Assembly: GCA_004335635.1 (NCBI GenBank)
Contig: QAXH01004366.1
Coordinates: 21,352-45,953 of the forward strand
DNA length: 24,602 nt
Direction of reading: 5' to 3'
Source of the DNA: Chloromonas sp. AAM2
Taxonomy: Eukaryota > Chlorophyta > Chlorophyceae > Chlamydomonadales > Chlamydomonadaceae
Notes under the pieces: generated by a model
Seen by the model: the letters and a program-made list of their open reading frames with translations, nothing else
Told to the model about the DNA's origin: nothing
The model's database searches: none
Translations under genes and position numbers: made by a program
Shown here: positions 9,527 through 19,237 of the stretch, piece by piece
Layout: each line of letters opens with the position of its first letter
How positions within the stretch are numbered: the first letter of the stretch is position 1

Positions 9527-10566
9527 TTTTTTTATCATGTAACCATTTGCACCCGCCTCCGGTGCGTGCATGCTGGCAGCATCAGCAGGTCGTCTCAGCT
9601 CAGGTTTTCCGCACACTCAGCAGTGTTATGTGTGTCATTCTGCGTATTCACTCAGTCAGTATTGATCAAGATTACACTCACCACACTAAGCCCGCATAGT
9701 GATGCTTTCTGCCCATTCCAGCCATATTCTGCTGTTTTGGAGACGCATGTGGCTATGTTCTTACCTTTGGGCCTGCCTATGAGGTTTTGGGGGCTGCGCA
9801 ACGCTATGGACACAAGGTGAGCGACTGACGAGGGTTGAAACCACATCTTGTGCAAATGTGTATCGCATCATCAATTGGTGGGGCCGACAGTCAATTTATG
9901 ATTGCAAATTGGCTGGAAATACATGCTTGCATTTCATTCAAAGATATCTGGGCTTGTCACGCCTATGGCCGTGTGTACGGTTTGAGTAGGCATTCTGTAT
10001 CAAACAGTGCAGCATCAAAGGAGGGAACACAGAACAACGTCAGACTGGTAGGAAGCAGTTTGGCATCTGTGATGTTTGACTTGCATGTCAGCAGCGTCAG
10101 GCAATGTGTAGCAGCCATGGAGCCTTTTTGTCCGATTAGCATAATCCATCGACATGGGATGGTTCCAAGACCAGCGTGTAGGATTTACGCAACTTCTGCA
10201 CGAACCAAAACAAACTGCGGCTTCTGCAGCTGTTCTACAACAGCCATACCGCAATAGCGAGCAACGTGCGAGCAGCCTGCTGGAATCCACGGCACACAAA
10301 TAACGGCAAGGGCAGTGAGGTGTGGAAGGCCCCAGTCGAAGTGTCATTCCTTCTTCGCTTAGACAGCCTGATACGTATGGTGTAATCCCTCAGCTCTCAA
10401 CACTCCATCATTCAATCTGAGAGAGCGGCCGCACCATCTGCCTTGGGGAGCACACTTGCACATCGGTGCGATGCAATAAGACCCAGAACAACTTGACTCA
10501 ATTGAATTCGATTGTTGTGTGGCCGCGCTGCTGAGTTTTGGCTGCTGGGCGGTAGCTGGTCTCCAG

Positions 10567-13500
10567 ATGGCGCTGCGAATTGGCGGACAATACATCATCG
10601 GCACAGTGCTGAAGCCTGGGAGCTATGCAGCCATCCGCGATCAACAACATGCTACTAGCAGCCTAGCTGTTGCTGGCCACCTGCTGCTTAGGGGCCTCGC
10701 CACACAACAGCATGGATCCAGCCTTTGGCCAAACAATCAACAATCGCCCGTGCTCCATGCGCTTGCGCTGGAGATAGAACGGCGTGATCAGGATGCAGCA
10801 TCGGGGAGCCTGCAGCAGTCAAACTTGCAGGACTCGATACTAAATTCCATACATCACCGTTACCAGCATGTCTTGCCTCTGGCCACTCGACACACCTACT
10901 CCTTGCCTCTGGATATCTCAGGGCGGCGGCATATCTCCTTCTTCCGCTTCCTGAGTGTGAGTGCAGCCCAAGGCCATAGCCAGCATCGCGGGCTGTACAT
11001 GCACACGTACACATTGACATGCACGACATGCAATGCCATTATCTGCCTGAAGAGCGGCTGCTGCTCTTGCGGGCTCGCAGGGTGGATCACCAAGCCCCAA
11101 GAGACCAGGGGTACCTGATGCAGCAGACGCAGATGCAGCGCTCGCTGATTACAACGAGCTCAGAGCACGTCTGGCTAAAGTCAACCGACCTTCCAGCCTA
11201 CGCACCACAGCCCAAGTGCGTGACTGACCTTGTGTGTGACTGACCTTGTGTGTGCCCAAGCCAAAGCTCATGACATGATGTCACAATTATGGATTTCTTC
11301 TTTTCTCGCTGCTGGCGCAGAAAGCAGTGTCTGCTGTGCCGTGTGCACGTCTTCTGCTCCATGTAGACATGCCACGACACTCCAGCTCTTTACTTTGACT
11401 TTGAATCTCGGTCAGGTGTCAACACTTGCCATTTCATGTTTGCAATCTCAGTCATAACCGACAGCATTCCATATGTTGTGTTGTCGCCTCCTCAGGTGAT
11501 CAAGGACACTTCCTTCGCTGTGGGGCGTGGCCTGCTGGCCCTCTTTCAGTTCCTCGCGTCCGTGCCCAAGCGCATTGCGGACTGGCGGGCCATGACCCCG
11601 GCGGACTGGGCCAAGTGGAAGAAGGAGACGTGGGCGACCGTTAAGCATGAGGCACACCACTACTGGGTGAGAGGGAAGAGACAGACTGATGAATGCTTTG
11701 TTATCACACAGCACTAAGGCCAAGAGCAGTGGTGTGCATGGGTCGGAGTGAGCGTGCGCAGCTGTCCTGTTTCCAGCATTACAGGTTCATCTGGATAGCT
11801 GGATTACAGGTTCAGCTGGATAGCCTGTGCAATGTTGTGTCGCACTTTGATGCTTTGTTAGCACTAGTAGCATTACCATACCATGGTCAGCACTGGCCCG
11901 CACTAGTATGCAAGGGCATCACCCATGGTTAGCACCAGGTCGCTGTAGTACCACCATGGTTAGCACCAGGTCGCTGTAGTACCACCATGGTTAGCACCAG
12001 TTAGCACTGGCCAGCACTTTGCTCCCCTGGTGCGCAGGTTGGCACCAAGCTGTTGGGCTATGAGGCCCGCGTCGCCTCACGCCATGCGCTGAAGGCCGCC
12101 CAGGGCAAGACGCTCTCGCGGCGCGAGCGAATGCAGCTCACACGCACCACTGCCGACCTGTTCAGGCTGGTGCCCATGGTCATCATCATCGTGAGTGTGT
12201 GACAGTGACTGTGCATTACAGGGTGCAGGGCAGGTCCACGGCAGGGGCTAATGTGTGTGTGCATGTGGGAGGGAAGCCCGGTGCTAACAAGGATTTAATG
12301 AAGAATCAGCTGTGCATGAACAATGCAAAGATAGGACCCAGATGAACCTGGCATGGGAAGAGTCCGAGAGAGGGGCCAAAAGAGCTTATGAGGGTGGTGA
12401 TCTGCGTGCATGGCACATGCTGTTTAATCACGTTAGGGACTGGTGTGTGCGCGTGCATGTGGGAGGGAGGTGCTCAACATGTCAGAAAGGAACCAGGCAT
12501 GGATTGTCAGTGACTGGCACTGGCAATGCGGCCAGAGCACTGCTGTCAGGCTGCACTACCGTGACCAGAGTTTGATGCAGTGACATGGCTTGATGATTGA
12601 GCAGCATGGAATGCCAGCTTGTGATGAGCTGCAATGGCCATCCTCTCATCACCTGCAATGCATACATGCACAGGTCATTCCACTTCTGGAGTTTGCTTTG
12701 CCGCTTATCTTGAGGATCTTCCCCAACATGCTTCCCTCCACCTTTGAGGATAAGTTGAAGAAGGAGGAGGAGCTCAAACGAAGGTTGTCAGTCAGGCTAG
12801 AGCTGGCAAGGTTTCTACAGGTAAGGAGCATTGTCTGAAGTACAGAAGGCTAGCCAACATCAAGTAGCGTGGGCCCGGTATCGCTTACACAAAACGCTCC
12901 GTGTGATCTGTCTGACTCCGCACAGCCTGGAAAGCACAGCAAGCTGGCCCGACTTCGCTTCACTCCTTCAAACTGCTCCGAAGCGATGCTGAGAAGGCAT
13001 CATTTGCTCATGCATGTGCATGTTGCACGCATGATCGCGTCTGTCCACATGCATGCATGTGTTTGCCCATGTGCGCAGGACACGGTGGCTGAGATGGCTT
13101 CAGACATAGCCCGGCGCAAGGGATCCTCAGGGGACGCCCAGGAGCTGAAGCAGTTCATATCAAAGGTACTTGGGGTTGGCATGAAACCAGTCCGTACTCG
13201 TGGCTAGCGTAAGTTGCAGCCAGCATACAAAGCAGCATGTGTCAGAAGACAAAGGGTCACGAAGAGCATGCTATGCAACCATTCGCTGCAATCTGGTCTG
13301 TATTGCACTGGCTGCATATCACAACACGTACGTCATGTGCATATGGGCTTACATACTGGCTGCAAGCATTTCTCCCTGTATAAGCCTGCCGACTCAATGC
13401 CAGCACATGCACCAGAGGGCATGCAGGCTAAGCGACATGCCACCATGATTTTGGCCTCGCTTTTTGGTGACGCTTGTCTGTTGCTCAGGTTCGTGCGGGC

Positions 13501-15010
13501 CAGGAGGTGGAGAACGCGGAGATCATCAAGTTCGCTCGGCTGTTCAACGATGAACTAACCTTGGACCACTTGGAGAGGATGCAGGTGGGTTTTCTTAGGT
13601 AGGGCACATGAATTCCGGTTTAGGGCACATCCCTTTAGACACATGCCTGCTTTCTTGAGTGCAAGCTGGCTTTGAGTGCCATTATCACTAGTGATAACAG
13701 CGCTGGGCGGCACATAAGACGTGGGCTCCAGCCGGAAGTACAGCATTGTGAGCTTACCCTCTGTGCACGTGAAAGCCTCTGTGATGCTGAGCGTAACATC
13801 TTGGTTTCAGCGTGTGCTCACTCTGCACACCTGCCGTGCTGCACCAGTTGGAAAGTGCATGGTTCCAGTCGTAAGCATGGCGTTTGCTGCACTGCTGTCG
13901 TTTGCTTGCAGCTGGTGAGCATGTGCCAATTCGTGGGCATCAGCCCCTTTGGCACGGACGCGTTCCTGCGCAGCCGCCTGAGGCAGCACCTCCTGGCCAT
14001 GAAGCAGGACGACTACGAAATTGAACAAGAGGGTGAGCAGGAGGACCAATTCTCACAGTATTGGTGCGGCTGGCTGGCATGCTAGAGTGTAGATAGGCCA
14101 GCTAACGTCTCAAAGGAGCAGTTGACTGGTCAGTCTGCCTGGCACTTCTGCACAAATCCACGGCCGCGCCAAAAAATGATCACACACTAGGGGGGGGGGG
14201 GTATACGCCTAGCTCAAAGCCGGCTGCATGCTCACTCCGTTCCACAACTGGATCAGCAGGAAAAATGTTTGGTCAGTGTACACGTGCTGCTCCCTGCTTC
14301 AGGCCTTGAGAACATGACAGAGGAGGAGCTCCGCGCGGCATGCAGAGCGCGTGGCATGCGCACACCGTATGGCGAGGGCGCAGTGCGTTTCATGGAGCGA
14401 CAGATGCGGGTGAGCAGCCAAGGCGTCAACAGGCAGCAGGACCATGCACATTTGCATGGCTCCACGGGTTACGCCCTGGCAAACCAGTTAGTAGTTTTGC
14501 ACAGTGTGCCTGCCTGTCGCGACACACCAACTAAAGCTGCCTTGGAAGTTGTACTGCAAGGTATGCGAGGTGTGTCTGCTTGCCGTGCTGCCACAGGACT
14601 GGCTGGACCTGTCGCTGCACCGCGGCCTGCCCTCGTCCCTGCTGCTCCTGTCGCGCGCCTTCACCATCACAGCAGCCCAGAAGGACGTGCTGGCTGCAAA
14701 GGACGAAAAGTACGAGAAGCTCAAGGAGACGCTGGGAGTCATCCCAGGACAGGTAAGGCACAGCTTTGAGGCCAGCATACTGGCAACCCGAGCAGACAAG
14801 CGATTATTCGTACGAAGCACCCATCTGCTGTGTGCACGCCATACAGACTGTGGATAACACAGTCAACGGGCTGAGCAGGTTGCATGAAAGGCCCCATCAT
14901 TCAGAATGAGTTGTGATTTGTGTGCACCTGCTGGCCACAGGTGGGCATACGTTCTAGTGCCATCCAGGCAGCAACAGCAGCAGTTGCGTGAACTAGGCAA
15001 GCGCCCCTTC

Positions 15011-15055
<45 letters not shown>

Positions 15056-17450
15056 ATACTGTTGGCATGTCACTGACTTGCCCTCACAGGTCGTTGACAG
15101 CGTAGCGGTTGAGCAGCTGGGCTCAGGCGTTGGCGTGGAGGCGTTGCAGCAGCGGCTGGAGTTCCTGCGGCGCGAGGAGGAGGCCATCAGGGCAGACCTG
15201 CAGCGGGCGGAGCAGGCAGCCAAGGCGGCCGCGGCACAGGAGGCGGCCATGCGCCAGTCAGTCACGGCGGTGAGGCAGGCAGCGACCTGACCGTTGATGG
15301 TGTTGTGTTGCAGATGCGTTCGGTGATGAGTGTCCGTGACTGGTGCTGAGCCCTTAAGCCCTGACCGACTACGGTGTTCTCAGTAACGACACACTCGGTG
15401 ATGGTGTTCCAAACAGGCTCAATGGCTGTTGGGTTCTGGTGCTGAAATGCAATGTCAGTCATCAGCCCTTGACAACATCAGACGCAGCGAGGTTGTTTCA
15501 GATGCACTCAGTGCACTCAGGGATGGTGTGATGGAGTCGGTCACTGATGATGATGTGGTGCAATTGGTGGTGGTGGTTCAGGCGCAGAGATTGGTGCTGA
15601 CATGGAGAGTCAAGCACGTGCTTGACATCACATCACGTTCAGAAGGCAAAACCAGTACTTGCTTTGAGGCTTGCACACGTCTTCAATCGTTACTGATGCG
15701 TTTCTTGGTGATTCCTGTACGCAGGGTGCCCTTCCCAGTGTCGAGGCGCAACCGCTCCCCGCTCTCCCGCCCAGCTCCGCCCCGCAGGGCCCCTCCAGCC
15801 CCACACTGGCGGCGGAGGAGGCAGCGGCGTCGGCAGCGGCAGCCAAGGACAAGCGACTCAAGGTAAACTGGAAGTTGCACAGCACCGCACAGCACAGCGT
15901 AATATAGTTATATATGTATATAGCTGTGTATCTGCTCTGCGCATGGTTTCACAGCCAGCTCAGCATCTGCTGCGATCAAGTGTCAAAGGCCAAGCAGGAT
16001 GATGTGTGCTGGCCCAGCCCAGCATGCCTTTGCTTTCAGTCCGGTGACTGTGTGTCTGGCCGTGTCCCTCAGGGCATCATTGGCACGCTGATGGAGATGG
16101 CCACACGCAGCGCAGTGGCCAAGGAGCGCACTGTCTTCATGGACCTCATGCGCAAGGAAATCGACAGGACAAACAAGGTGCTAGCAGAGAGCGGAGGAAA
16201 GGGTAAGTGTGCACAAAAATCTGGTGAAAAGCATCAAATGCATGAAGCTCAGCCTGCTTTCAGGTCTGTATCGACATTGGCTGTGTCTCAGGTGCTTTGT
16301 TGTCTGTACTCGACCATGCCCAACCCTTGCAGAGACTCACATGGTCATGTTTACTGGCGTTGGTTGCAGGCAGCAGCACTGGCACCATGACCTTCAGCTC
16401 AAAGGGGCTGTTGGTGGCCAAAGACAAGGTTATGGAGGAGGAGGGAGGACAGGATTCGCAACCTCCAGAGGTGAGCAGACTTCCACACACCTAATGTACA
16501 AGTAGCAGGGACGATCGTTCACACAACAGCAGTGCATGGGAGTTGGATCACAGGTGGGTGGGACTAAAAGGTCTTTGTCCGGAATTTCCCCCGGTAGCTG
16601 ATCGAGTGTGTAAGCATGGGCGGTGTGCAGTGCATGGGATTAATGCAACAGGGAAGCGACCAGGGCGAAAATTGCGAATGTCAATCTGGCGTGCTCGCCA
16701 AACTGAAGCGGTTGTTGTCGCACACTTCAACAATTTCTGTGGCGTGATCTTGTGCGTTGCAGACGCTTCAGACGCGTCTTGGCGACCGCGTGTCCCGCAT
16801 GCTGACGTCCATCGAGGCCGAGCTGGACGCAGTGGAGAGCAAGATTGGAGGCAGGCTGCACATCCTGGATACGGATGATGACGGTGAGGCAGCAGGCAGG
16901 AAACAATCGGTTGTTGTTCACTGGACCCATGCGATCCAATCGCTGGGTGTTATTGGCTCATCAGGGTCCAACTGGCACAAGGCATTGTGATTGGCGGAAT
17001 GGCCAGTTGGAAGATCAAGCTCTTTCACGTACCAAGAATGAGTACAAAACTGTTTTTCTTGACAACTGCCCTGAAGTGTCCTGCAGCTCTGCATGTTATA
17101 ATCATATCAGAACTAGACGAGCCCTTATGCATACCAAGATAGCCACTGCCCTGTCCTGTCCTGTCCTGTCAAGAATCCTGCCCTGCCCTCGTCCTCTGCT
17201 CGCAGGAAAAATCAGCAACGAAGAGCTGGACAAGGCCCTGCGCTTCCTGCGCGACCAGCTGCCACCTGAGGACCTTTCTGAGCTGCTGATGCAGTTGAAG
17301 CAGAAGGCCAAGGTGGCAGGAATCCCAGCGACAGAATCCGACCCGGACGTTCGTCTGCAAGGGCTCATCACCTTGTCCGACGACAACAACACTAACAACG
17401 GAAACTCAGCTGCATCAGAGGCAGCGAAGCAACAGACAGCAGCCAAGTGA
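10567..17450 (+). CDS. LETM1: LETM1-family mitochondrial inner-membrane cation/proton exchange protein
   Basis: Sixteen exons: 10567-10956, 11081-11215, 11496-11666, 12038-12190, 12674-12820, 13079-13165, 13489-13584, 13912-14032, 14303-14409, 14597-14752, 15090-15269, 15725-15862, 16073-16202, 16370-16470, 16763-16883, 17206-17450. They sum to 2478 nt (825 aa plus TGA) with every phase matching. LETM1 proteins act in K+/H+ and Ca2+/H+ exchange and mitochondrial morphology. The Arg/Ala/Ser-rich N terminus suits a mitochondrial presequence. [21 protein letters not shown] leads into the single membrane segment (about 272-298), which holds Glu289, apparently the human Glu221 position. FPNMLPSTF and the ribosome-binding-like LETM domain follow (300-500: [27 protein letters not shown]), then coiled coils, an Ala/Pro-rich linker (582-627) and an EF-hand loop at 740-751 (Asp740, Asp742, Asp744, Gly745, Glu751). 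The first ATG in frame was chosen as start; exon 1 is the least certain. Confidence 0.93.
11222..11255. repeat. Short tandem duplication, about 17 bp, in LETM1 intron 2
   Basis: The block TGACTGACCTTGTGTG occurs twice in succession just downstream of the exon 2 donor at 11216. It is intronic and likely of no functional weight. Confidence 0.6.
11785..11824. repeat. Local duplication of about 25 bp in LETM1 intron 3
   Basis: TTACAGGTTCATCTGGATAGC and a near-identical copy with CAGCTGG lie back to back, separated by TGGA, inside the 371-bp intron between exons 3 and 4. Confidence 0.7.
11922..12001. repeat. 31-bp tandem repeat, about 2.5 copies, in LETM1 intron 3
   Basis: CCATGGTTAGCACCAG starts at 11923, 11954 and 11985. 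The first two copies continue GTCGCTGTAGTACCA; the third breaks off into a related TTAGCACTGG segment. Degenerate CCATGGTCAGCACTGG and similar pieces precede the array from about 11880, so it likely grew from an older GTTAGCAC-type repeat. Confidence 0.9.
14190..14201. repeat. G12 homopolymer in LETM1 intron 8
   Basis: Twelve consecutive G bases follow CACACACTA. Such runs are often miscounted in sequencing and can vary in length between individuals. Confidence 0.9.
15013..15053. repeat. (CA)n microsatellite, about 20 repeats, in LETM1 intron 10
   Basis: An uninterrupted CA dinucleotide array ends about 36 bases before the exon 11 acceptor at 15089. It produces cysteine-valine repeat ORFs on the minus strand that are not real. 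Confidence 0.95.
17151..17170. repeat. (CTGTC)n pentanucleotide run in the last LETM1 intron
   Basis: Four copies of a CTGTC/CCTGT unit lie about 35 bases upstream of the exon 16 acceptor (17205) and add to its pyrimidine-rich lead. Confidence 0.8.
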
Positions 17451-17617
17451 ATGATGCGCAGGTTAGGACGTTTTGACGTTTTGACAGTGATATTAGCGGA
17501 CCGGAATAGATGGCTGCTGACTCACCTTCTTTCTGCTTTTTGTGTACATGCAAAAGCCAGAAAGGCATTTGATCCGAAGTTGGAGTGACAAGGAACAAGG
17601 AGCGACAAAAAAGAAAG

Positions 17618-17654
17618 AAGTTTGCCAGTTCTGGGACAATGTCTGTGAATTGGT
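17618..17654 (+). repeat. Dispersed motif copy 4, in the presumptive LETM1 3' UTR
   Basis: The A-rich lead, GAAG, the full core and CTGTGAATTGGT follow in the same order as in copy 3, with about four to five differences over 37 bases. Confidence 0.85.
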
Positions 17655-18235
17655 CTGTATTACCGCCAGCAACCATTGTGTGTCAGTAAAACATGTGACA
17701 GCGGGGTGAACGTCGCGTTTTGTGGTATGGCATGTGTTCGTTAAGCATGAGTGAGATCGCTTACAGACCGTGTGTTTAGTGTGATAGTGTGTGACGCAGG
17801 TGTCGCAGCGCGATTTACTTGTCTGTTTCTTTTATGCATGCAGTACGCGGAATAGTAGTAATGCAAAGAGAGGGATGGGAGGTCAAGTACAGCTCACCAC
17901 CCTGAGAACAAGGGTGTGTGCCCCATTCATTGAATGCTCTGCATTCGCCTGGTGGTGATGTGCCTTATTCCTGGGAGCTGATGCACCCTCAACACTGACG
18001 ATGTCAGACTTCTTTTTGTGTTCAGTTGTCTGCAGCATGTGTCACTGTTCCTGTTTGCAAAGGACAGGCTTTGTCAGCTGGTTGTGTAGCAGATGTGTAT
18101 GCGTGTGCACAACAACTATCCGGGTCTTTTGTGGCTGCCATGGGGGAAGGGCACGTGTGGTGTGAGCTGTGCAGTGGTTGACGAAGCAAGACCGTTACCA
18201 GGGCACGACTTTGAAAGCTCCTGCCAGCGAGCACA

Positions 18236-18240
18236 TGTAA
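18236..18240 (+). terminator. Candidate polyadenylation signal TGTAA for LETM1
   Basis: This is the first TGTAA I find after the LETM1 stop, which would give a 3' UTR near 785 nt; another lies at 18309. The long distance makes the assignment weak. Confidence 0.3.
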
Positions 18241-18264
18241 CAGGCAGGATGTGTGCACCACAGG

Positions 18265-18281
18265 AAAAAGAAGTTTGCCAG
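18265..18281 (+). repeat. Dispersed motif copy 5, broken after GCCAG
   Basis: AAAAAGAAGTTTGCCAG matches the left half of copies 3 and 4, then the match stops at a GTTTTTTTG stretch. It is either a truncated or an interrupted copy. Confidence 0.65.
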
Positions 18282-18606
18282 GTTTTTTTGTCAACCACAG
18301 CTGAGGCCTGTAAATGGTTCTGTTGAATGGTCTGCTGAAGGACCAGAGGTGAACACGGGACAATGGACTCTTGTCAGAGCCCTTAGGGCAGCCATCTGTT
18401 TGGGAGAAGGAAGGGCTAGGTGAGGTAAGATGGGACTGGCTTCACGTTCATGCTGTTGCACCACATTGCCAGGTCAAAAGGCGTAAAGGGGGATTATTGC
18501 CAGGTCTGAGAAGCTTGCAACACCCACATTTGCAGCACTGTGAAAATCGTCTGAGACTCTCTCAATTGTTACCTGTTGCACCTAGGTGCATAAACAGACC
18601 AACGTA

Positions 18607-18641
18607 TAGATCACAACAGATTGGCGAAGATCAGATTGCAG
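18607..18641 (+). repeat. 35-base block, first copy of a dispersed pair
   Basis: The block starts TATAGATCACAACAG and ends GGCGAAGATCAGATTGCA. It recurs at 18858-18900 with one base change and a T-run insertion. A dispersed motif copy begins only a few bases further right. Confidence 0.8.
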
Positions 18642-18648
18642 GATAGGA

Positions 18649-18670
18649 TTGCCAGTTCTGGGACAATTTT
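18649..18670 (+). repeat. Dispersed motif copy 6
   Basis: The full core through GGGACAATTTT is present, preceded by GGATAGGA instead of the A-rich lead, so the left flank differs from copies 3 to 5. Confidence 0.8.
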
Positions 18671-18857
18671 GGGGCTGACAGTGGAACCAGTGTGTTTGTG
18701 GTGTGTATGCCGGGTCCTGTGATGTGTATGCGGACATGGCTGTGAACAAGGACATGAGTGGTATGCCCCTACCCACCCCATGCATGATCCCAGCAACGCA
18801 CGGGTGCCAGGCAAGTTCAAGGATGAGACCCATCGTCGAGTTTTTTTTTTATTTTTT

Positions 18858-18900
18858 TATAGATCACAACAGGTTTTTTTTTGGCGAAGATGAGATTGCA
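18858..18900 (+). repeat. 35-base block, second copy, with poly-T insertion
   Basis: This matches the 18607 block except that a T-rich insertion lies between CAACAG and TTGGCGAAGAT, and C is replaced by G in GATGAGATTGCA. A long T/A-rich run (18841-18860) lies directly upstream. Confidence 0.8.
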
Positions 18901-19237
18901 TAATAATAATCCAGCTTCAGCAGCAGCGGTGCATCATCTCAGCAACCACAATCAGTTTGCTGGCACATATATGATACCTGGAATTATGCCTAACGCCGTG
19001 AAGGCGGACGTGTGGGGAGCATGGACGAGGGCCTGCGCACATGCAACAATCAAGAGCACCGGCCGACAATAGTGGGCCAATCCAGGCAGCAGACAAACTG
19101 GACTTCAACTGGACCCGCAACCCGGTCAGCTGTGTTTTCAGAAACTTGATCTTGCAGTTACTAGCAGATTCCTTTCCGTGGTTGGTTTGTTCTCCGGGCC
19201 ATCGTCGCCCTCGGCTTGCACAGACACAGGAAGAACA

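Larger units (their letters stand above)
8881..10566. other. Intergenic stretch: V-ATPase E 3' UTR and LETM1 upstream region
   Basis: No recognisable exon is visible on either strand. The left part is probably the roughly 600-nt 3' UTR of V-ATPase subunit E, ending near the TGTAA at 9480. A dispersed motif copy begins a few bases further on. The right part should hold the LETM1 promoter and 5' UTR; I see no distinctive promoter element. Confidence 0.55.
17451..19237. other. Intergenic stretch between LETM1 and the Sec23/24-like gene, with repeat fragments
   Basis: No coding exon is supported. The stretch holds three copies or fragments of the dispersed motif (17618, 18269, 18649), TGTAA signals at 18236 and 18309, and a duplicated 35-base block at 18607 and 18859 with T-rich insertions. 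It is the most repeat-laden part of the window. Confidence 0.6.

Noticed and set aside
13682..13697. Perfect 16-bp palindrome TTATCACTAGTGATAA in LETM1 intron 7
   Set aside because: About 0.4 such palindromes are expected by chance in a window this size, and nothing around it suggests an operator or hairpin RNA.
15530..15610. Box C/D snoRNA candidate (TGATGATG followed about 50 bases later by CTGA)
   Set aside because: There is no closing terminal stem and no convincing C'/D' pair, and the boxes belong to a region of repeated GATG/CTGA words.
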